Origin: Cellvibrio sp.
GTDB taxonomy: Bacteria; Pseudomonadota; Gammaproteobacteria; Pseudomonadales; Cellvibrionaceae
Reading direction: 5' to 3'
Assembly: GCA_016712405.1 (NCBI GenBank)
Contig: JADJRD010000014.1
Location: forward strand, 496,001 to 560,000
DNA: 64,000 nucleotides
Positions 37,153 through 46,828 of this stretch are shown in pieces; position 1 is the stretch's first letter; each line of letters begins with the position of its first letter. The notes beneath the pieces are model-generated. The model was not told the origin of the DNA and made no database searches. It worked only from the letters and a program-made list of their open reading frames with translations. The position numbers and the translations under genes are program-made.

Positions 37153-38465
37153 ATGAAAACAATTAAATTCTATATCGCAATACTACTGGGAATCTTTTCG
37201 TGTCAGTCATTCGCATCCACAGAAACCTTCGTCAGCGTCGATGGCCTTCAATTTAAAAAATCCGGCAAACCCTATTACATCGCCGGCACCAATATGTGGT
37301 ATGCCGCTTATCTGGGATCTCCTTCAGCAGTGGGTGATAGAAACAGATTAAAGAACGAATTGGATACACTAAAAAAATGGGTGTGAACAATTTGCGTGTC
37401 TTGGCTGTTTCTGAAAAGAGCGATATTAATTCTGCTGTTAAGCCAGCCACTACTAATGGTTTTGGTAATTACGATGAAAGTTTATTAATCGGTTTGGATT
37501 ATTTATTAATTGAATTAGCCAAACGCGATATGACAGTGGTTTTGTATTTGAATAATTTTTGGCAGTGGTCTGGCGGCATGACGCAATACATGAGTTGGAT
37601 TGATGGAAAGCCAGTACAAGACCCCAATGTTACCAAAGATTGGAATGGATTTATGGCGAAGTCTGCCAGCTTTTATCAAAGCGAAAAAGCACAGACCGAA
37701 TTTCGCAAAACAATCGATAAAATTGTCAGTCGCATTAACACTATCAATGGTAAAGCCTATAAAGAAGATGCAACGATTATGTCTTGGCAATTAGCGAATG
37801 AGCCTCGCCCGGGAAATGATCAAGCAACAGCGAAAGAAAAAAAGATTTATATTAATTGGATAAAAGAAACAACTGGCTACATTCGCAGTCTTGATGCTAA
37901 ACATCTAATTTCGACGGGCAGTGAAGGTTTATGGGGTTCTGCGCGCGATCAACAATTATTTGTAGATGCACATAGTTTGCCCAATGTGAATTACCTGACT
38001 TATCACATGTGGGTTCGCAATTGGAGTTGGTTCGATCAATACAAACCTGAAGAAACCTGGAATTCTGCCTGGCAAAAAGGTCAGGACTATTTGCATTCGC
38101 ATATTGATTGGGCAAATAAAATGAATATGCCGATAGTTCTGGAAGAGTTTGGCCTTGATCGCGATTTGGGTTCCTATGATATAAAAGCCAAAACACAGTA
38201 TCGCGATAAATTTTATCAACATGTATTTGATGTCTTGTTGTCGCGCATGCAAAAAGGCGAAGCCATTGCCGGCTATAACTTTTGGGCATGGAATGGTACT
38301 GCACGTACCGATCGACCTGATTATTGGTGGCAAGAAGGTGACGATTTAATGGGGGATCCACCACAGGAACAGCAAGGCATGTATGGTGTGTTCGATTCGG
38401 ATAAGTCCACCATAAAAATAATTAGAAAGTTTAATAAATCGATTAAAAAATTGAATGAGAAATAA
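37153..38465 (+). pseudogene. GH5 beta-mannanase / mannobiohydrolase (GH5_7-like), frameshifted
   Basis: A signal peptide (about residues 1-22) precedes a GH5 TIM barrel. The frame breaks at the seven A at 37371-37377; eight A gives TLKKMGVNNLRVLAVSEKSD and about 437 residues. The catalytic acid/base Glu is in SWQLANEPRP and the nucleophile Glu in MPIVLEEFGLDRD. Conserved aromatic and His residues include NYLTYHMWVRNWSW. It likely releases mannobiose outside or in the periplasm for the symporter. All motifs are intact, so the break may be a base-calling error. Confidence 0.85.
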
Positions 38466-38491
38466 AATTTTCTATAACAATGGGTTCTTTT

Positions 38492-39705
38492 ATGAAAATA
38501 AAAAACATATTCAAATTTATCAGTTTTTTTATGTTATTGATTGCATCAATAGCGCAAGCACAAAAATTTGATCAGCTGGGCAAGACACCACAAATGGGTT
38601 GGAATAGTTGGAACACCTTTGCTTGTAATGTCGATGAAAACATGATTCGCGCAATGGCAGATGCAATGGTCTCCAGCGGAATGAAAGACGCTGGTTATGT
38701 CTACATCAACATAGATGACTGTTGGCATGGGCAACGTGATGAAAAAGGTTTTATTCATCCTGATAAAAAATTATTTCCATCGGGAATGAAAGCTTTGGCG
38801 GATTATGTTCACGCCAAAGGTTTGAAATTAGGTATTTATTCGGATGCCGGTAATAAAACCTGCGCAGGTCGTCCCGGTAGTCGTGGTCACGAATATCAGG
38901 ATGCGATTACTTACGCAAATTGGGAATTGATTATGTGAAATATGATTGGTGCGATACCCAAGACATTAATCCTAAATCGGCTTATACCACCATGCGTGAT
39001 GCAATTTATAAATCGGGTCGTCCAATGTTATTCAGTATTTGTGAGTGGGGCGATAATAAACCTTGGGAATGGGCGACAGATGTTGGGCACTCCTGGCGCA
39101 CAACGGGCGACATATATCCTTGTTGGAATTGTGAGCACAATCATGGTTCATGGTCGTCATGGGGAGTCTTACCAATTTTGGACAAGCAAGCAGGTTTACG
39201 TAAATATGCTGGCCCAGGTCACTGGAACGATATGGATATGATGGAAGTGGGCAACGGTATGAATGAAGAAGAGGATCGCGCACACTTTTCATTGTGGGCA
39301 ATGATGACTTCACCGCTGATTGCTGGCAATGATTTGCGCAGCATGTCCGACAGCACCAAAAAAATCCTAACCAACAAAGATATGATTGCAATCAATCAGG
39401 ACAAGTTGGGTGTTCAAGCCATGAAGTGGTTGGATGAAGGTGATATAGAAGTTTTTATCAAGCCACTTGAAAAAGGTGATTACGCAGTGTTGTTTTTGAA
39501 TCGCGCTGATGCAGCCAAAAACTATCAACTCAAATGGAAAGAACATTACATGAAGGACGATATCAGCAAGCACGAAATTTGGTTTGATAAAAAAGTTTAT
39601 CAATGGCGAGATATTTGGAATGCTACTCAAGGTTCTACTGCTGACACATTGAATCTGGAAATTCCCGCGCATGCGGTTAGGGTGATGCGCTTGAGTTCAA
39701 AATAA
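38492..39705 (+). pseudogene. GH27 alpha-galactosidase, frameshifted
   Basis: A signal peptide (KIKNIFKFISFFMLLIASIAQA) precedes KTPQMGWNSWNTFACNVDE, the classic GH27 start. The frame breaks at the GGG at 38922-38924; four G gives ANWGIDYVKYDWCDTQD, with the nucleophile Asp in YDWC. The acid/base Asp is in HWNDMDMMEVGN. Corrected length is about 404 residues. It removes alpha-1,6-galactose from galactomannan so that GH5 can act. The ATG at 38492 is used; another lies at 38480. Confidence 0.88.
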
Positions 39706-39743
39706 AAATTAATAAGGAGAGCTACGCATGAATCAAAATTTAC

Positions 39744-40113
39744 CGTCATTCCTGCGAAGGCAGGAATCCAGCAATAAACAAATATCAATGAAATCAAAGA
39801 CTGGATCCCTGCCTTCGCAGGGATGACGATGTAAACGTTAACATTTTAACTTGCAAAATTTGTAACACGATTACGTCTAACAACTTGATTTAATTGAATA
39901 TTTTTATTCAAAAACGCTTGAATTCTGTTTCAAATTTGGGGTAGGATGCGTTCTATGGCTCGTTAGAAGCCACTTCTCAATCGGCAATAAAAGTAATTGA
40001 CTCAATCGGCATGAAATGAGCGCTACTTTTATGGCTGGCACCATAAAAATTCTCTTCTCGTTCATTTCTGCTGTGTCATCTCTGGAAGGCGCCCGCTTTC
40101 GCAGGCATGACGG
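39744..40113. repeat. intergenic inverted repeats between the GH27 gene and tpiA
   Basis: Two 28-base arms, 39744-39771 and 39801-39828, are inverted copies with two mismatches (arm core CCTGCGAAGGCAGGAATCCAG, one base over the limit if extended; inner loop 29 bases). A third, degenerate copy with GCTTTCGCAGGCATGACGG lies at 40095-40113. This is the common 'CTGGATTCCTGCCTTCGCAGG' class of bacterial intergenic repeat. The rest of the 430-base gap holds no gene; it may contain the tpiA promoter. Confidence 0.6.
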
Positions 40114-40161
40114 TTAATTTTGATTGATGCAAAACTCTCAATTAAAAAGCGGAAAACCAAT

Positions 40162-40917
40162 ATGCGTAAACCTATTGTGATTGCCAATTGGAAATTAAAT
40201 GGCGGCCTGGATCTGATCTGCACATCGGTGGCTTCATTTATTGGAAAACATTTTTCAGCACAAATTGCTATCTGCCCTCCCTATCTTTACATGCGCGACA
40301 TGATGACTTTTTTGCAGTATTCCGAATTGCAAATTGGCAGCCAGAATGTCAGCCGTTATGAATCTGGCGCTTATACCGGTGAAACCTCTGCGCAAATGTT
40401 AAAGCAAGCGGGTTGTTCACTTTGTTTGATTGGGCACTCCGAGCGTCGAGCAATGTTTGCAGAAAATAATGAAGGCTGCCGAATAAAAGTGCGTACGGCG
40501 ATCAATCATGGATTATTACCTGTGTTATGTGTCGGTGAAAATCAGGAGGAGCGTGAAGCGGGAACAACGCAGCAAGTCTTACACAAACAAATGTATGAAG
40601 GATTAAGCGGAGTAGATTTATCAATCGGAGATCTGTGCGTTGCCTATGAGCCTGTATGGGCGATCGGCACTGGTCTCGCCGCAACACCACAAATTGCACA
40701 AGATATTCACCAGTATATTCGTAGTGAATTGGCCAAAATTTTTGATCAGAAAACGGCAGATCGTATTCGAATTTTATATGGTGGCAGTGTGAATAAAAAC
40801 AATGCCAATGAATTGTTAAAGCAAAAAGATGTTGATGGGTTATTGGTTGGTGGTGCCAGTCTTGATCCGGGACATTTTTTAGCGATTTGTGAGAGGGCTT
40901 CGGAATTAACAGCATGA
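40162..40917 (+). CDS. tpiA: triosephosphate isomerase
   Basis: TpiA interconverts DHAP and GAP. The ATG at 40162 begins the family's MRKPIVIANWKLNG; an upstream in-frame ATG at 40120 adds non-homologous residues. Catalytic Lys11 (NWKLNG), His in IGHSERR (about 93) and Glu in AYEPVWAIGTG (about 165) are present, and the C-terminal phosphate loop GGSVNKNN and GGASLDP is complete. It has 251 residues. It continues the run of the mannan locus towards fbaA and fbp. The stop codon overlaps the next repeat. Confidence 0.95.
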   Translation: MRKPIVIANWKLNGGLDLICTSVASFIGKHFSAQIAICPPYLYMRDMMTFLQYSELQIGSQNVSRYESGAYTGETSAQMLKQAGCSLCLIGHSERRAMFAENNEGCRIKVRTAINHGLLPVLCVGENQEEREAGTTQQVLHKQMYEGLSGVDLSIGDLCVAYEPVWAIGTGLAATPQIAQDIHQYIRSELAKIFDQKTADRIRILYGGSVNKNNANELLKQKDVDGLLVGGASLDPGHFLAICERASELTA

Positions 40918-40962
40918 CCCCATCCTAACCATCCCCTAGAAGGGGGAGGTTAGGAGGGGGTC
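40916..40962. repeat. short GACCCC...GGGGTC repeat at the tpiA stop codon
   Basis: GACCCCATCCTAACC and GGTTAGGAGGGGGTC form inverted arms around TCCCCTAGAAGGGGGA. It is the shortest copy of the repeat family seen at 19744 and 34490. Its first base is the second base of the tpiA TGA. Confidence 0.7.
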
Positions 40963-41039
40963 AAGATTTTCAAAAAACTTTTTTTAATCAGCAAAAAAAA
41001 TCGGTCATCAACACAATCAACCACAAAGTGAGATGTGAG

Positions 41040-42119
41040 ATGAACTCTTTAGCCCAATCAGTTGCGCCCGGTGTTGCTACGGGTGTTGCAGTAAAAAAAT
41101 TATTTAACGCCGCGAAAGCAGGCGGCTTTGCTTACCCTGCGGTTAATGTGTACAACACTAACAGCATTAATGCAGTGTTAGAGGCTGCAAGTAAAATTAA
41201 CTCGCCCGTCATTGTGCAATTATCGCAAGGAGGATCAGCATTTTTTGTCGGCAAGGGTGCCGCTTTGGAAGGGTTGCAGCCCAGTATTCAAGGATCCATC
41301 GCTGCCGCACATTATGTTCATCAGGTTGCAGAATTTTATGGTGTGCCAGTGATTTTACATACCGATCACGCAGCAAAAAAATTATTGCCTTGGATAGATG
41401 CTTTACTGGATGCCAGTGAAGATTTTATGACATTGGTTGGCAAGCCACTATTTAGTTCACATATGATTGACTTATCTGAAGAAAGTCTTGAAGAAAATAT
41501 TGAAATATCGTCGCAATATTTACGTCGCATGCAACAGATGGGTGTCACACTTGAAATCGAGCTAGGTTGTACCGGGGGGGAAGAAGACGGTGTTGATAAT
41601 TCCGATCTCGATAATTCTGCCCTTTATACGCAACCAGAAGATGTTGCTTATGCTTATGAGCGGTTAAGCAAAATCAGTAACAATTTTACGATTGCTGCGT
41701 CTTTCGGAAATGTACACGGGGTATACAAACCTGGCAATGTAAAATTAACTCCAAAAATTTTGCACAACTCACAAGAATTTGTGAGCCAACAATTTGGCTT
41801 GTCGAACAAACCATTGGACTTTGTTTTTCATGGTGGATCAGGATCAGAACCAGAAGAAATTGCTGAATCAATCGCATACGGTGTTGTGAAAATGAATATA
41901 GATACCGACACCCAATGGGCTTTTTGGGAGGGGACATTAAATTTTTATAACAATAAGACGGGATATTTACAGGGGCAAATTGGCAATCCAGAGGGTGAGG
42001 ATAAACCTAACAAAAAATATTACGATCCCCGCATCTGGTTGCGCCAAAGTGAAAGCTTCATGGTAAAACGATTGGAGCAAACTTTTGCTGATTTAAATTG
42101 TATCAATCGTTACAGGTAA
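41040..42119 (+). CDS. fbaA: class II fructose-bisphosphate aldolase
   Basis: Zinc-dependent aldolase joining DHAP and GAP. The ATG at 41040 gives 359 residues, the size of E. coli FbaA. Zinc ligands appear as LHTDHAAKKLLPW (about 107-119), VTLEIELGCTGGEEDGVDN (about 170-188) and SFGNVHGVY (about 223-231), with the phosphate loop FHGGSGSEPEEI and NIDTDTQWA near 285. It lies between tpiA and fbp, so the three make a gluconeogenic set. Confidence 0.95.
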   Translation: MNSLAQSVAPGVATGVAVKKLFNAAKAGGFAYPAVNVYNTNSINAVLEAASKINSPVIVQLSQGGSAFFVGKGAALEGLQPSIQGSIAAAHYVHQVAEFYGVPVILHTDHAAKKLLPWIDALLDASEDFMTLVGKPLFSSHMIDLSEESLEENIEISSQYLRRMQQMGVTLEIELGCTGGEEDGVDNSDLDNSALYTQPEDVAYAYERLSKISNNFTIAASFGNVHGVYKPGNVKLTPKILHNSQEFVSQQFGLSNKPLDFVFHGGSGSEPEEIAESIAYGVVKMNIDTDTQWAFWEGTLNFYNNKTGYLQGQIGNPEGEDKPNKKYYDPRIWLRQSESFMVKRLEQTFADLNCINRYR

Positions 42120-42123
42120 TGGT

Positions 42124-43086
42124 ATGAAAACTTTACATGATTATTTACGTTCTACAAAAATTGAATCGTCTTTAATTGAGTTGGTGGAGTTATTGGCGGA
42201 AACTGGAAATAAAATCAGTCATTTGGTGCGGCAAGGAGCGCTCGCCAATATTCTAGGCGCAGCCGATTCGCAAAATATTCAAGGCGAAGATCAAAAAAAA
42301 TTAGATGTCATTGCGAATCAAATGATTAAAGACACCTTAATCAATTTTTCAACTGTTGCGGCTATTGCATCCGAAGAAGAGGACAGTATTGTTCCTGCCA
42401 ACAGCACTGGGAAATTTTTAGTGGCTTTTGATCCATTGGATGGTTCATCCAATATCGATATTAACGGTCAGATAGGCAGTATTTTTACGATTTATCCAAG
42501 GCTTGCCGATTTGGCTGTTGATAACGAAGCACAGTTTTTACAACCGGGTAGGCAACAATTGGCTGCTGGTTACATACTTTATGGGCCTTCAACACAATTG
42601 GTTATGTCACTGGGAAAAACCACACAATGTTTTACGCTGGATGAATCCAAATCCACTTTTGTGTTAACCAACGAGCAGATGCAAATCGCAAAAGACACAC
42701 AAGAGTTTTCCATCAATATGAGTAACCAGCGTTTTTGGTCCGAAAAAATGCGCCATTACATTGGTGAATTGATTCTGGGTGCAAGCGGATCGCGCGGAAA
42801 AAATTTCAATATGCGTTGGAATGGTGCCATGGTAGGTGATGTTCATCGAGTGATGATGCGCGGTGGAATTTTTTTATATCCATCTGACAATCGCAATCCA
42901 AAACAACCCGCAAAACTGCGTTTGCTTTATGAGGCCAATCCTATCGCTATGTTGGTTGAAAATGCCGGCGGAAAGGCTTTGAATGAATCACAATCAATTT
43001 TGACTATACAGCCAAAAGCATTACACGAACGAGTGGCAGTAATATTGGGTTCGGCAAATGAAGTGGATAGTTGTATGAGCGCTTAA
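42124..43086 (+). CDS. fbp: fructose-1,6-bisphosphatase class I
   Basis: Fbp hydrolyses FBP to F6P. The 320-residue protein shows the metal/phosphatase motifs ASEEEDSIV (about 83-91), VAFDPLDGSSNIDING (about 100-115), MRWNGAMVGDVHRVM (about 237-251) and LRLLYEANPIAMLVENAGG (about 268-286). It follows fbaA by four bases and ends before a bidirectional terminator. Together with tpiA and fbaA it would return triose from sugar catabolism to hexose phosphate. Confidence 0.95.
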   Translation: MKTLHDYLRSTKIESSLIELVELLAETGNKISHLVRQGALANILGAADSQNIQGEDQKKLDVIANQMIKDTLINFSTVAAIASEEEDSIVPANSTGKFLVAFDPLDGSSNIDINGQIGSIFTIYPRLADLAVDNEAQFLQPGRQQLAAGYILYGPSTQLVMSLGKTTQCFTLDESKSTFVLTNEQMQIAKDTQEFSINMSNQRFWSEKMRHYIGELILGASGSRGKNFNMRWNGAMVGDVHRVMMRGGIFLYPSDNRNPKQPAKLRLLYEANPIAMLVENAGGKALNESQSILTIQPKALHERVAVILGSANEVDSCMSA

Positions 43087-43130
43087 TGTATAATCAAGTG
43101 TCCATGGCTTAAAAATTTGGTTTAGCCAAT

Positions 43131-43160
43131 AAAAAACCACGCATCAACGCGTGGTTTTTT
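43131..43160. terminator. bidirectional intrinsic terminator
   Basis: AAAAAACCACGC-ATCAAC-GCGTGGTTTTTT lies between fbp and the convergent yceI-type gene; six GC-rich pairs with T-runs on both strands. Confidence 0.9.
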
Positions 43161-43182
43161 ATTTCAAGCTAATAATCAAAAA

Positions 43183-43779
43183 TTATTTTCTGATGCCTTC
43201 AACTTCCAATTCCAATTTCACAGTTTGTGACGCTGGGCCTAAATCCATTTTGATATTGAAATCGCGCATGTTGATTTCAGTTTCGCCCGAGAAACCGGCG
43301 CGGTAGCCATTAGGGTTCCAAGGATCTTTTCCTTCGCCAACTTTTTTAACATCGAGAGTGACGCTTTTAGTTACGCCGTTGAGTGTTAAGTCGCCGACTA
43401 TGTCAAATTCATCTTTGTTGGCTTTATCAATGATGACTTTGGTGCTGACAAAAGTCGCTTTTGGAAATTTATCAACGGTTAAAAAGTCGCCACTTCTTAA
43501 GTGTTTGTCTCGTTCTGCATGATTGGAATTAACGCTGCTGGTGTCAATTGTCACACTCACTTTGCTCGCCTCAATATTGGCTGGGTCGTAGCTGAATTCG
43601 CCTTCGAATTTATCGAAACGGCCAGTAAGAACGCTGTAACCTAAATGGATAACTGCAAAATTTATTGACGCATGAGCGCCTTTAGTATCGATAACATAAT
43701 CAGCGGCTGATGTATTAAGACTAAAACTGCTGGCTGCAATAATGGCAGAGGCAATTAAGGATTTTTTGAGACTTAACAT
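43183..43779 (-). CDS. YceI-family periplasmic protein
   Basis: A 198-residue protein with a signal peptide (about 1-25, ending SAA) and the YceI lipocalin-like barrel: YVIDTKGAHASINFAVIHLG at 28-47, SNHAERDKHLRSGDFL near 91-106, and GDLTLNGVTKSVTLDV near 135-150. YceI barrels bind polyisoprenoid or quinone-type lipids. It is followed upstream by a cytochrome b561 gene on the same strand, a common pairing. Confidence 0.9.
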   Translation of the reverse strand: MLSLKKSLIASAIIAASSFSLNTSAADYVIDTKGAHASINFAVIHLGYSVLTGRFDKFEGEFSYDPANIEASKVSVTIDTSSVNSNHAERDKHLRSGDFLTVDKFPKATFVSTKVIIDKANKDEFDIVGDLTLNGVTKSVTLDVKKVGEGKDPWNPNGYRAGFSGETEINMRDFNIKMDLGPASQTVKLELEVEGIRK

Positions 43780-43835
43780 GGTTGAGCTCCTGGTTGTGGT
43801 TAATTAACTGGGTTGAAAAATTGTGGTGTAGATGA

Positions 43836-44387
43836 TCAAGGTTTTACATTGGGAAAAATCATACGCTTTAAGGTTTTGTCTTTGAATACAAAATGGTGAA
43901 GAAGTGCGGCGCCTGCGTGTAAAGTTGCGATAATAATAATTAGCCAAGCGGCATATTCATGAATTTCACCGGCGAGATCAACTCGATTGGCTTCTAATTC
44001 GATGCTGGCAGGTACACCAAACCAACCAAATACATCTGCGTCTTGACCTTCAGCGGTGGTAATTAGATAACCGGTGATGGCGACAATAAAAATCAAAATG
44101 TACAAGAATATTTTAATTAATTTTGCGGCAAGGTTGGCGGCTTTAACGGGTGATAAATCTTGTGGAGTCGTGTTGGTTTTTCTCCAGAACAATCGCAACA
44201 GAGTTGCAAAAAATAATAAAATTCCTAAGCTAATATGCAAAGCAGGCCCCTTATGATACCACTCATCGTAGTAGCTTAAGCCGGTCATATAAATGCCTAA
44301 CGCAAATAGAAAAATAAGGATAACGGCGGATAGCCAATGCAAAAGAATCGAGACAATTCCATAATTGTGTGCAGAGTCTTTTATCAT
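43836..44387 (-). CDS. cytochrome b561-family membrane protein
   Basis: The 183-residue product has four membrane helices (about 13-32, 47-64, 87-107, 146-166) with heme-ligand His residues in ILLHWLSA, GPALHISLG, GEIHEYAAW and ATLHAGAALLHH. This is the diheme b561 layout that moves electrons between quinol and periplasmic partners. It lies 57 bases upstream of the yceI-type gene, and the two are probably co-transcribed. Confidence 0.9.
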   Translation of the reverse strand: MIKDSAHNYGIVSILLHWLSAVILIFLFALGIYMTGLSYYDEWYHKGPALHISLGILLFFATLLRLFWRKTNTTPQDLSPVKAANLAAKLIKIFLYILIFIVAITGYLITTAEGQDADVFGWFGVPASIELEANRVDLAGEIHEYAAWLIIIIATLHAGAALLHHFVFKDKTLKRMIFPNVKP

Positions 44388-44487
44388 GCTGGCCCCGACG
44401 AATTTGTGTTGAACTCAATCACTGCTCAAAGATATCAGCTAGCAAATAAAATCCCAGCAGAGAATGTCAATATCGATTTTTTCGTTT

Positions 44488-44886
44488 TTATTCAGCGTGA
44501 ATAATCGATCGTTTATGTCCCTTGGTATCTATCGCCACATAAATATATTCGCCTTGTGTGACAAGGCTGAGTTGGTGGGTGATGAAGTCTTTAATCCAAA
44601 CTTCCACTTTAACGCGAATACTGGTGTTGCCAATTTTTAAGGTGTGGGTGTAACAGCTGATGACAGCGCCAACAGGAACTGGCCGGATAAATTCCATGCT
44701 GCCAACCGCGACAGTGGTGACTCTGCCTTTGGCTACATGATTGGCATGAATGGCACCGGCAATATCCATTTGTGCCATTACCCATCCACCAAAAATATCA
44801 CCGAAGGGATTGGTATCGGCTGGCATAGTAATCGTTTGTAATGCCAATTCACCTTTAGGTTGGAGCTGATCTTGATGTTGTGGCAT
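44488..44886 (-). CDS. yciA: acyl-CoA thioesterase, YciA-type hotdog
   Basis: This 132-residue single-hotdog protein carries MPADTNPFGDIFGGWVMAQMD (21 residues, cited as positions 21-41), with the catalytic Asp of the NPFGDIFGGW motif. GRVTTVAVGSMEFIRPVPVG follows near 58-77. YciA hydrolyses a broad range of acyl-CoAs in the cytosol. It lies 10 bases after the TRAP large permease gene and may be co-transcribed with it. Confidence 0.88.
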   Translation of the reverse strand: MPQHQDQLQPKGELALQTITMPADTNPFGDIFGGWVMAQMDIAGAIHANHVAKGRVTTVAVGSMEFIRPVPVGAVISCYTHTLKIGNTSIRVKVEVWIKDFITHQLSLVTQGEYIYVAIDTKGHKRSIIHAE

Positions 44887-44895
44887 AACGATTTC

Positions 44896-46281
44896 TCACT
44901 TGGATGGATGTAGTAACTCAGGTAACCAGGTAACGACTTGCGGCCAGTAAGCCAAAATACACAAGAGCAAAACTTGCAAAATAATAAACGGAATGACACC
45001 GCGATAAATCTCACCAGTTTTAATCGAATCAGGCGCAACACCACGTAAATAAAATAACGAAAATCCAAATGGTGGTGTTAAGAAAGAGGTTTGTAAATTA
45101 ATCGCGATCATAATGCCCAGCCAAATCGGATCAACACCCATCATCAACAATACTGGGCCAACAATCGGAATCACCACAAAAATAATTTCAATAAAATCGA
45201 GAATAAAACCCAGTAAAAAAATGACGAGCATCACCAATAAAATTGCAGTAAAAACGCCGCCGGGTAATTGGGTGAAAAAGTGATGGACTAATTCCTCGCC
45301 GCCGAACCCGCGAAAAACCAATGAAAATAATGAGGCGCCAATTAAGATCATAAAAATCATGGCGGTGATTTCAGTGGTTGAGCGAGCGATTTCGCGTAGG
45401 GCCTTTATAGATAATTGTTTTTTGCCAAGTGCTAATAAGCAGGCACCCAAAGCGCCGACACCTGCGGCTTGGGTGGGCGTGGCAGCGCCTATTAAAATGG
45501 AACCCAATACCAAAAGAATTAATGTGAGAACGGGGGCAAGGCTGAAGAAAATATCTTTGAAAGGTAACTTTTCTTCGTTATTAATAGGAAGGACAGGTGC
45601 AATAATGCTTGGTCTAAAAAAAGCGGTAAATATTAAATACAGCATATAAAGTGCAACCAGCAATAAACCTGGAATGATTGCAGCAACAAATAAATCGCCG
45701 ACAGAAATAGTTTTAGGATTGAATACACCTAAATTTAATTGCGCTTGTTGATAAGCACTGGAAAGTACATCACCTAATAACACCAAGACAATTGAAGGCG
45801 GAATAATTTGCCCAAGCGTTCCTGTCGCGCAAATAGTGCCAGTGGCAATGCTGGGGGAATAACCACGTTTTAATAAAAGTGGTAAGGACATTAATCCCAT
45901 TGTCACTACGGTTGCACCGACAATGCCTGTACTGGCTGCGAGTAATGTTCCCACAAAAACCACTGACAAACCCAGCCCACCAGGAAATCGACCGCAGGCT
46001 TTCGCCATATTGCTTAATAAATCTTCCGCCAGTTTGGTTTTTTCTAATACGTTGCCCATAAAAATAAATAAAGGCACCGCAATGAGGGTGTTGTTATTAA
46101 TAATGCCGTATAGGCGGGATGGAAAACTTTTTAATAAGCTGGCATCAAAAATTCCGCCAATAATTCCGAAGCCTGCAAAAATTAATGCAACGCCTGAAAG
46201 AGTAAAAGCAACCGGGTATCCCAGCATTAAAAATAAACAAATGACTGCGAATAAAAAAAGCGGAATTAATTCAATTAACAT
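44896..46281 (-). CDS. dctM: TRAP transporter large permease (DctM family)
   Basis: A 461-residue permease with about 12 membrane segments. Typical sequences include FIFMGNVLEKTKLAEDLL (about 72-89), GIVGATVVTMGLMSLPLLLKRGY near 118-140, and ATPTQAAGVGALGACLLA near 269-286. DctM moves organic acids (C4-dicarboxylates or sugar acids) with sodium, working with DctQ and a DctP binding protein. The dctQ gene overlaps it by 11 bases; no dctP is in the window. Confidence 0.92.
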   Translation of the reverse strand: MLIELIPLFLFAVICLFLMLGYPVAFTLSGVALIFAGFGIIGGIFDASLLKSFPSRLYGIINNNTLIAVPLFIFMGNVLEKTKLAEDLLSNMAKACGRFPGGLGLSVVFVGTLLAASTGIVGATVVTMGLMSLPLLLKRGYSPSIATGTICATGTLGQIIPPSIVLVLLGDVLSSAYQQAQLNLGVFNPKTISVGDLFVAAIIPGLLLVALYMLYLIFTAFFRPSIIAPVLPINNEEKLPFKDIFFSLAPVLTLILLVLGSILIGAATPTQAAGVGALGACLLALGKKQLSIKALREIARSTTEITAMIFMILIGASLFSLVFRGFGGEELVHHFFTQLPGGVFTAILLVMLVIFLLGFILDFIEIIFVVIPIVGPVLLMMGVDPIWLGIMIAINLQTSFLTPPFGFSLFYLRGVAPDSIKTGEIYRGVIPFIILQVLLLCILAYWPQVVTWLPELLHPSK

Positions 46282-46792
46282 GTTGTGATTCTTGTTCTGG
46301 TTTTTGCAATAAGCTGTGGCTTGTCATCAAAAAAATTAATTTAGCTGTAACGATCACCAAGGATTGCAATACAACACTTAAGGCCATGAGTGGAATTAAA
46401 CTTTTCAGTAGAAACACCAATTCAAGCCCGCCGGTATCATTTGAGCCTTCTTGAATTCGCCAGCTTTCAGACACAAAATCCCAGCTGCCTATGCCAACAA
46501 ATAGCATGAATGGAATGGTGAATAGCAGTGTGCCCAGCATATCAATCCAAGCGCGTGTGGTTTCAGAATGTTGGCGATAAAAAATATCCACTCGTACATG
46601 TCCATCGCGTTGTAGAGTCCATCCAATTGCCAACATAAAAACAGCTGCATGCATGTAGGTAATCGATTCGTTGAGCTTGATTAGCTCCACGCCCAACAGG
46701 CGAGAAAAGACCACGAGGCACACCGCCAATATCATGGTGATTGTCAGCCAAGAAATGCAGGTGCCGGTGATATGAGTGATCTTGTCGAGCAA
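46271..46792 (-). CDS. dctQ: TRAP transporter small permease (DctQ family)
   Basis: The 173-residue protein has four membrane helices (about 11-30, 45-62, 86-104, 130-152) with LGWTLQRDGHVRVDIFY-type DctQ sequence (AIGWTLQRDGHVRVDIFY, about 55-72). It overlaps dctM. The periplasmic binding subunit is missing nearby, so it must be encoded elsewhere or is lost. Confidence 0.88.
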   Translation of the reverse strand: MLDKITHITGTCISWLTITMILAVCLVVFSRLLGVELIKLNESITYMHAAVFMLAIGWTLQRDGHVRVDIFYRQHSETTRAWIDMLGTLLFTIPFMLFVGIGSWDFVSESWRIQEGSNDTGGLELVFLLKSLIPLMALSVVLQSLVIVTAKLIFLMTSHSLLQKPEQESQHVN

Positions 46793-46828
46793 ATTAATTA
46801 TTTTTTCATGTGAGTTTCTTTTTACTTC

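Noticed and set aside
36930..37166. 78-codon plus-strand frame after the epimerase
   Set aside because: Most of it is translated repeat element.
39744..39828. Inverted repeat as terminator of the GH27 gene
   Set aside because: The 29-base loop and lack of a T-run make it a common intergenic repeat, although it may still form RNA structure.
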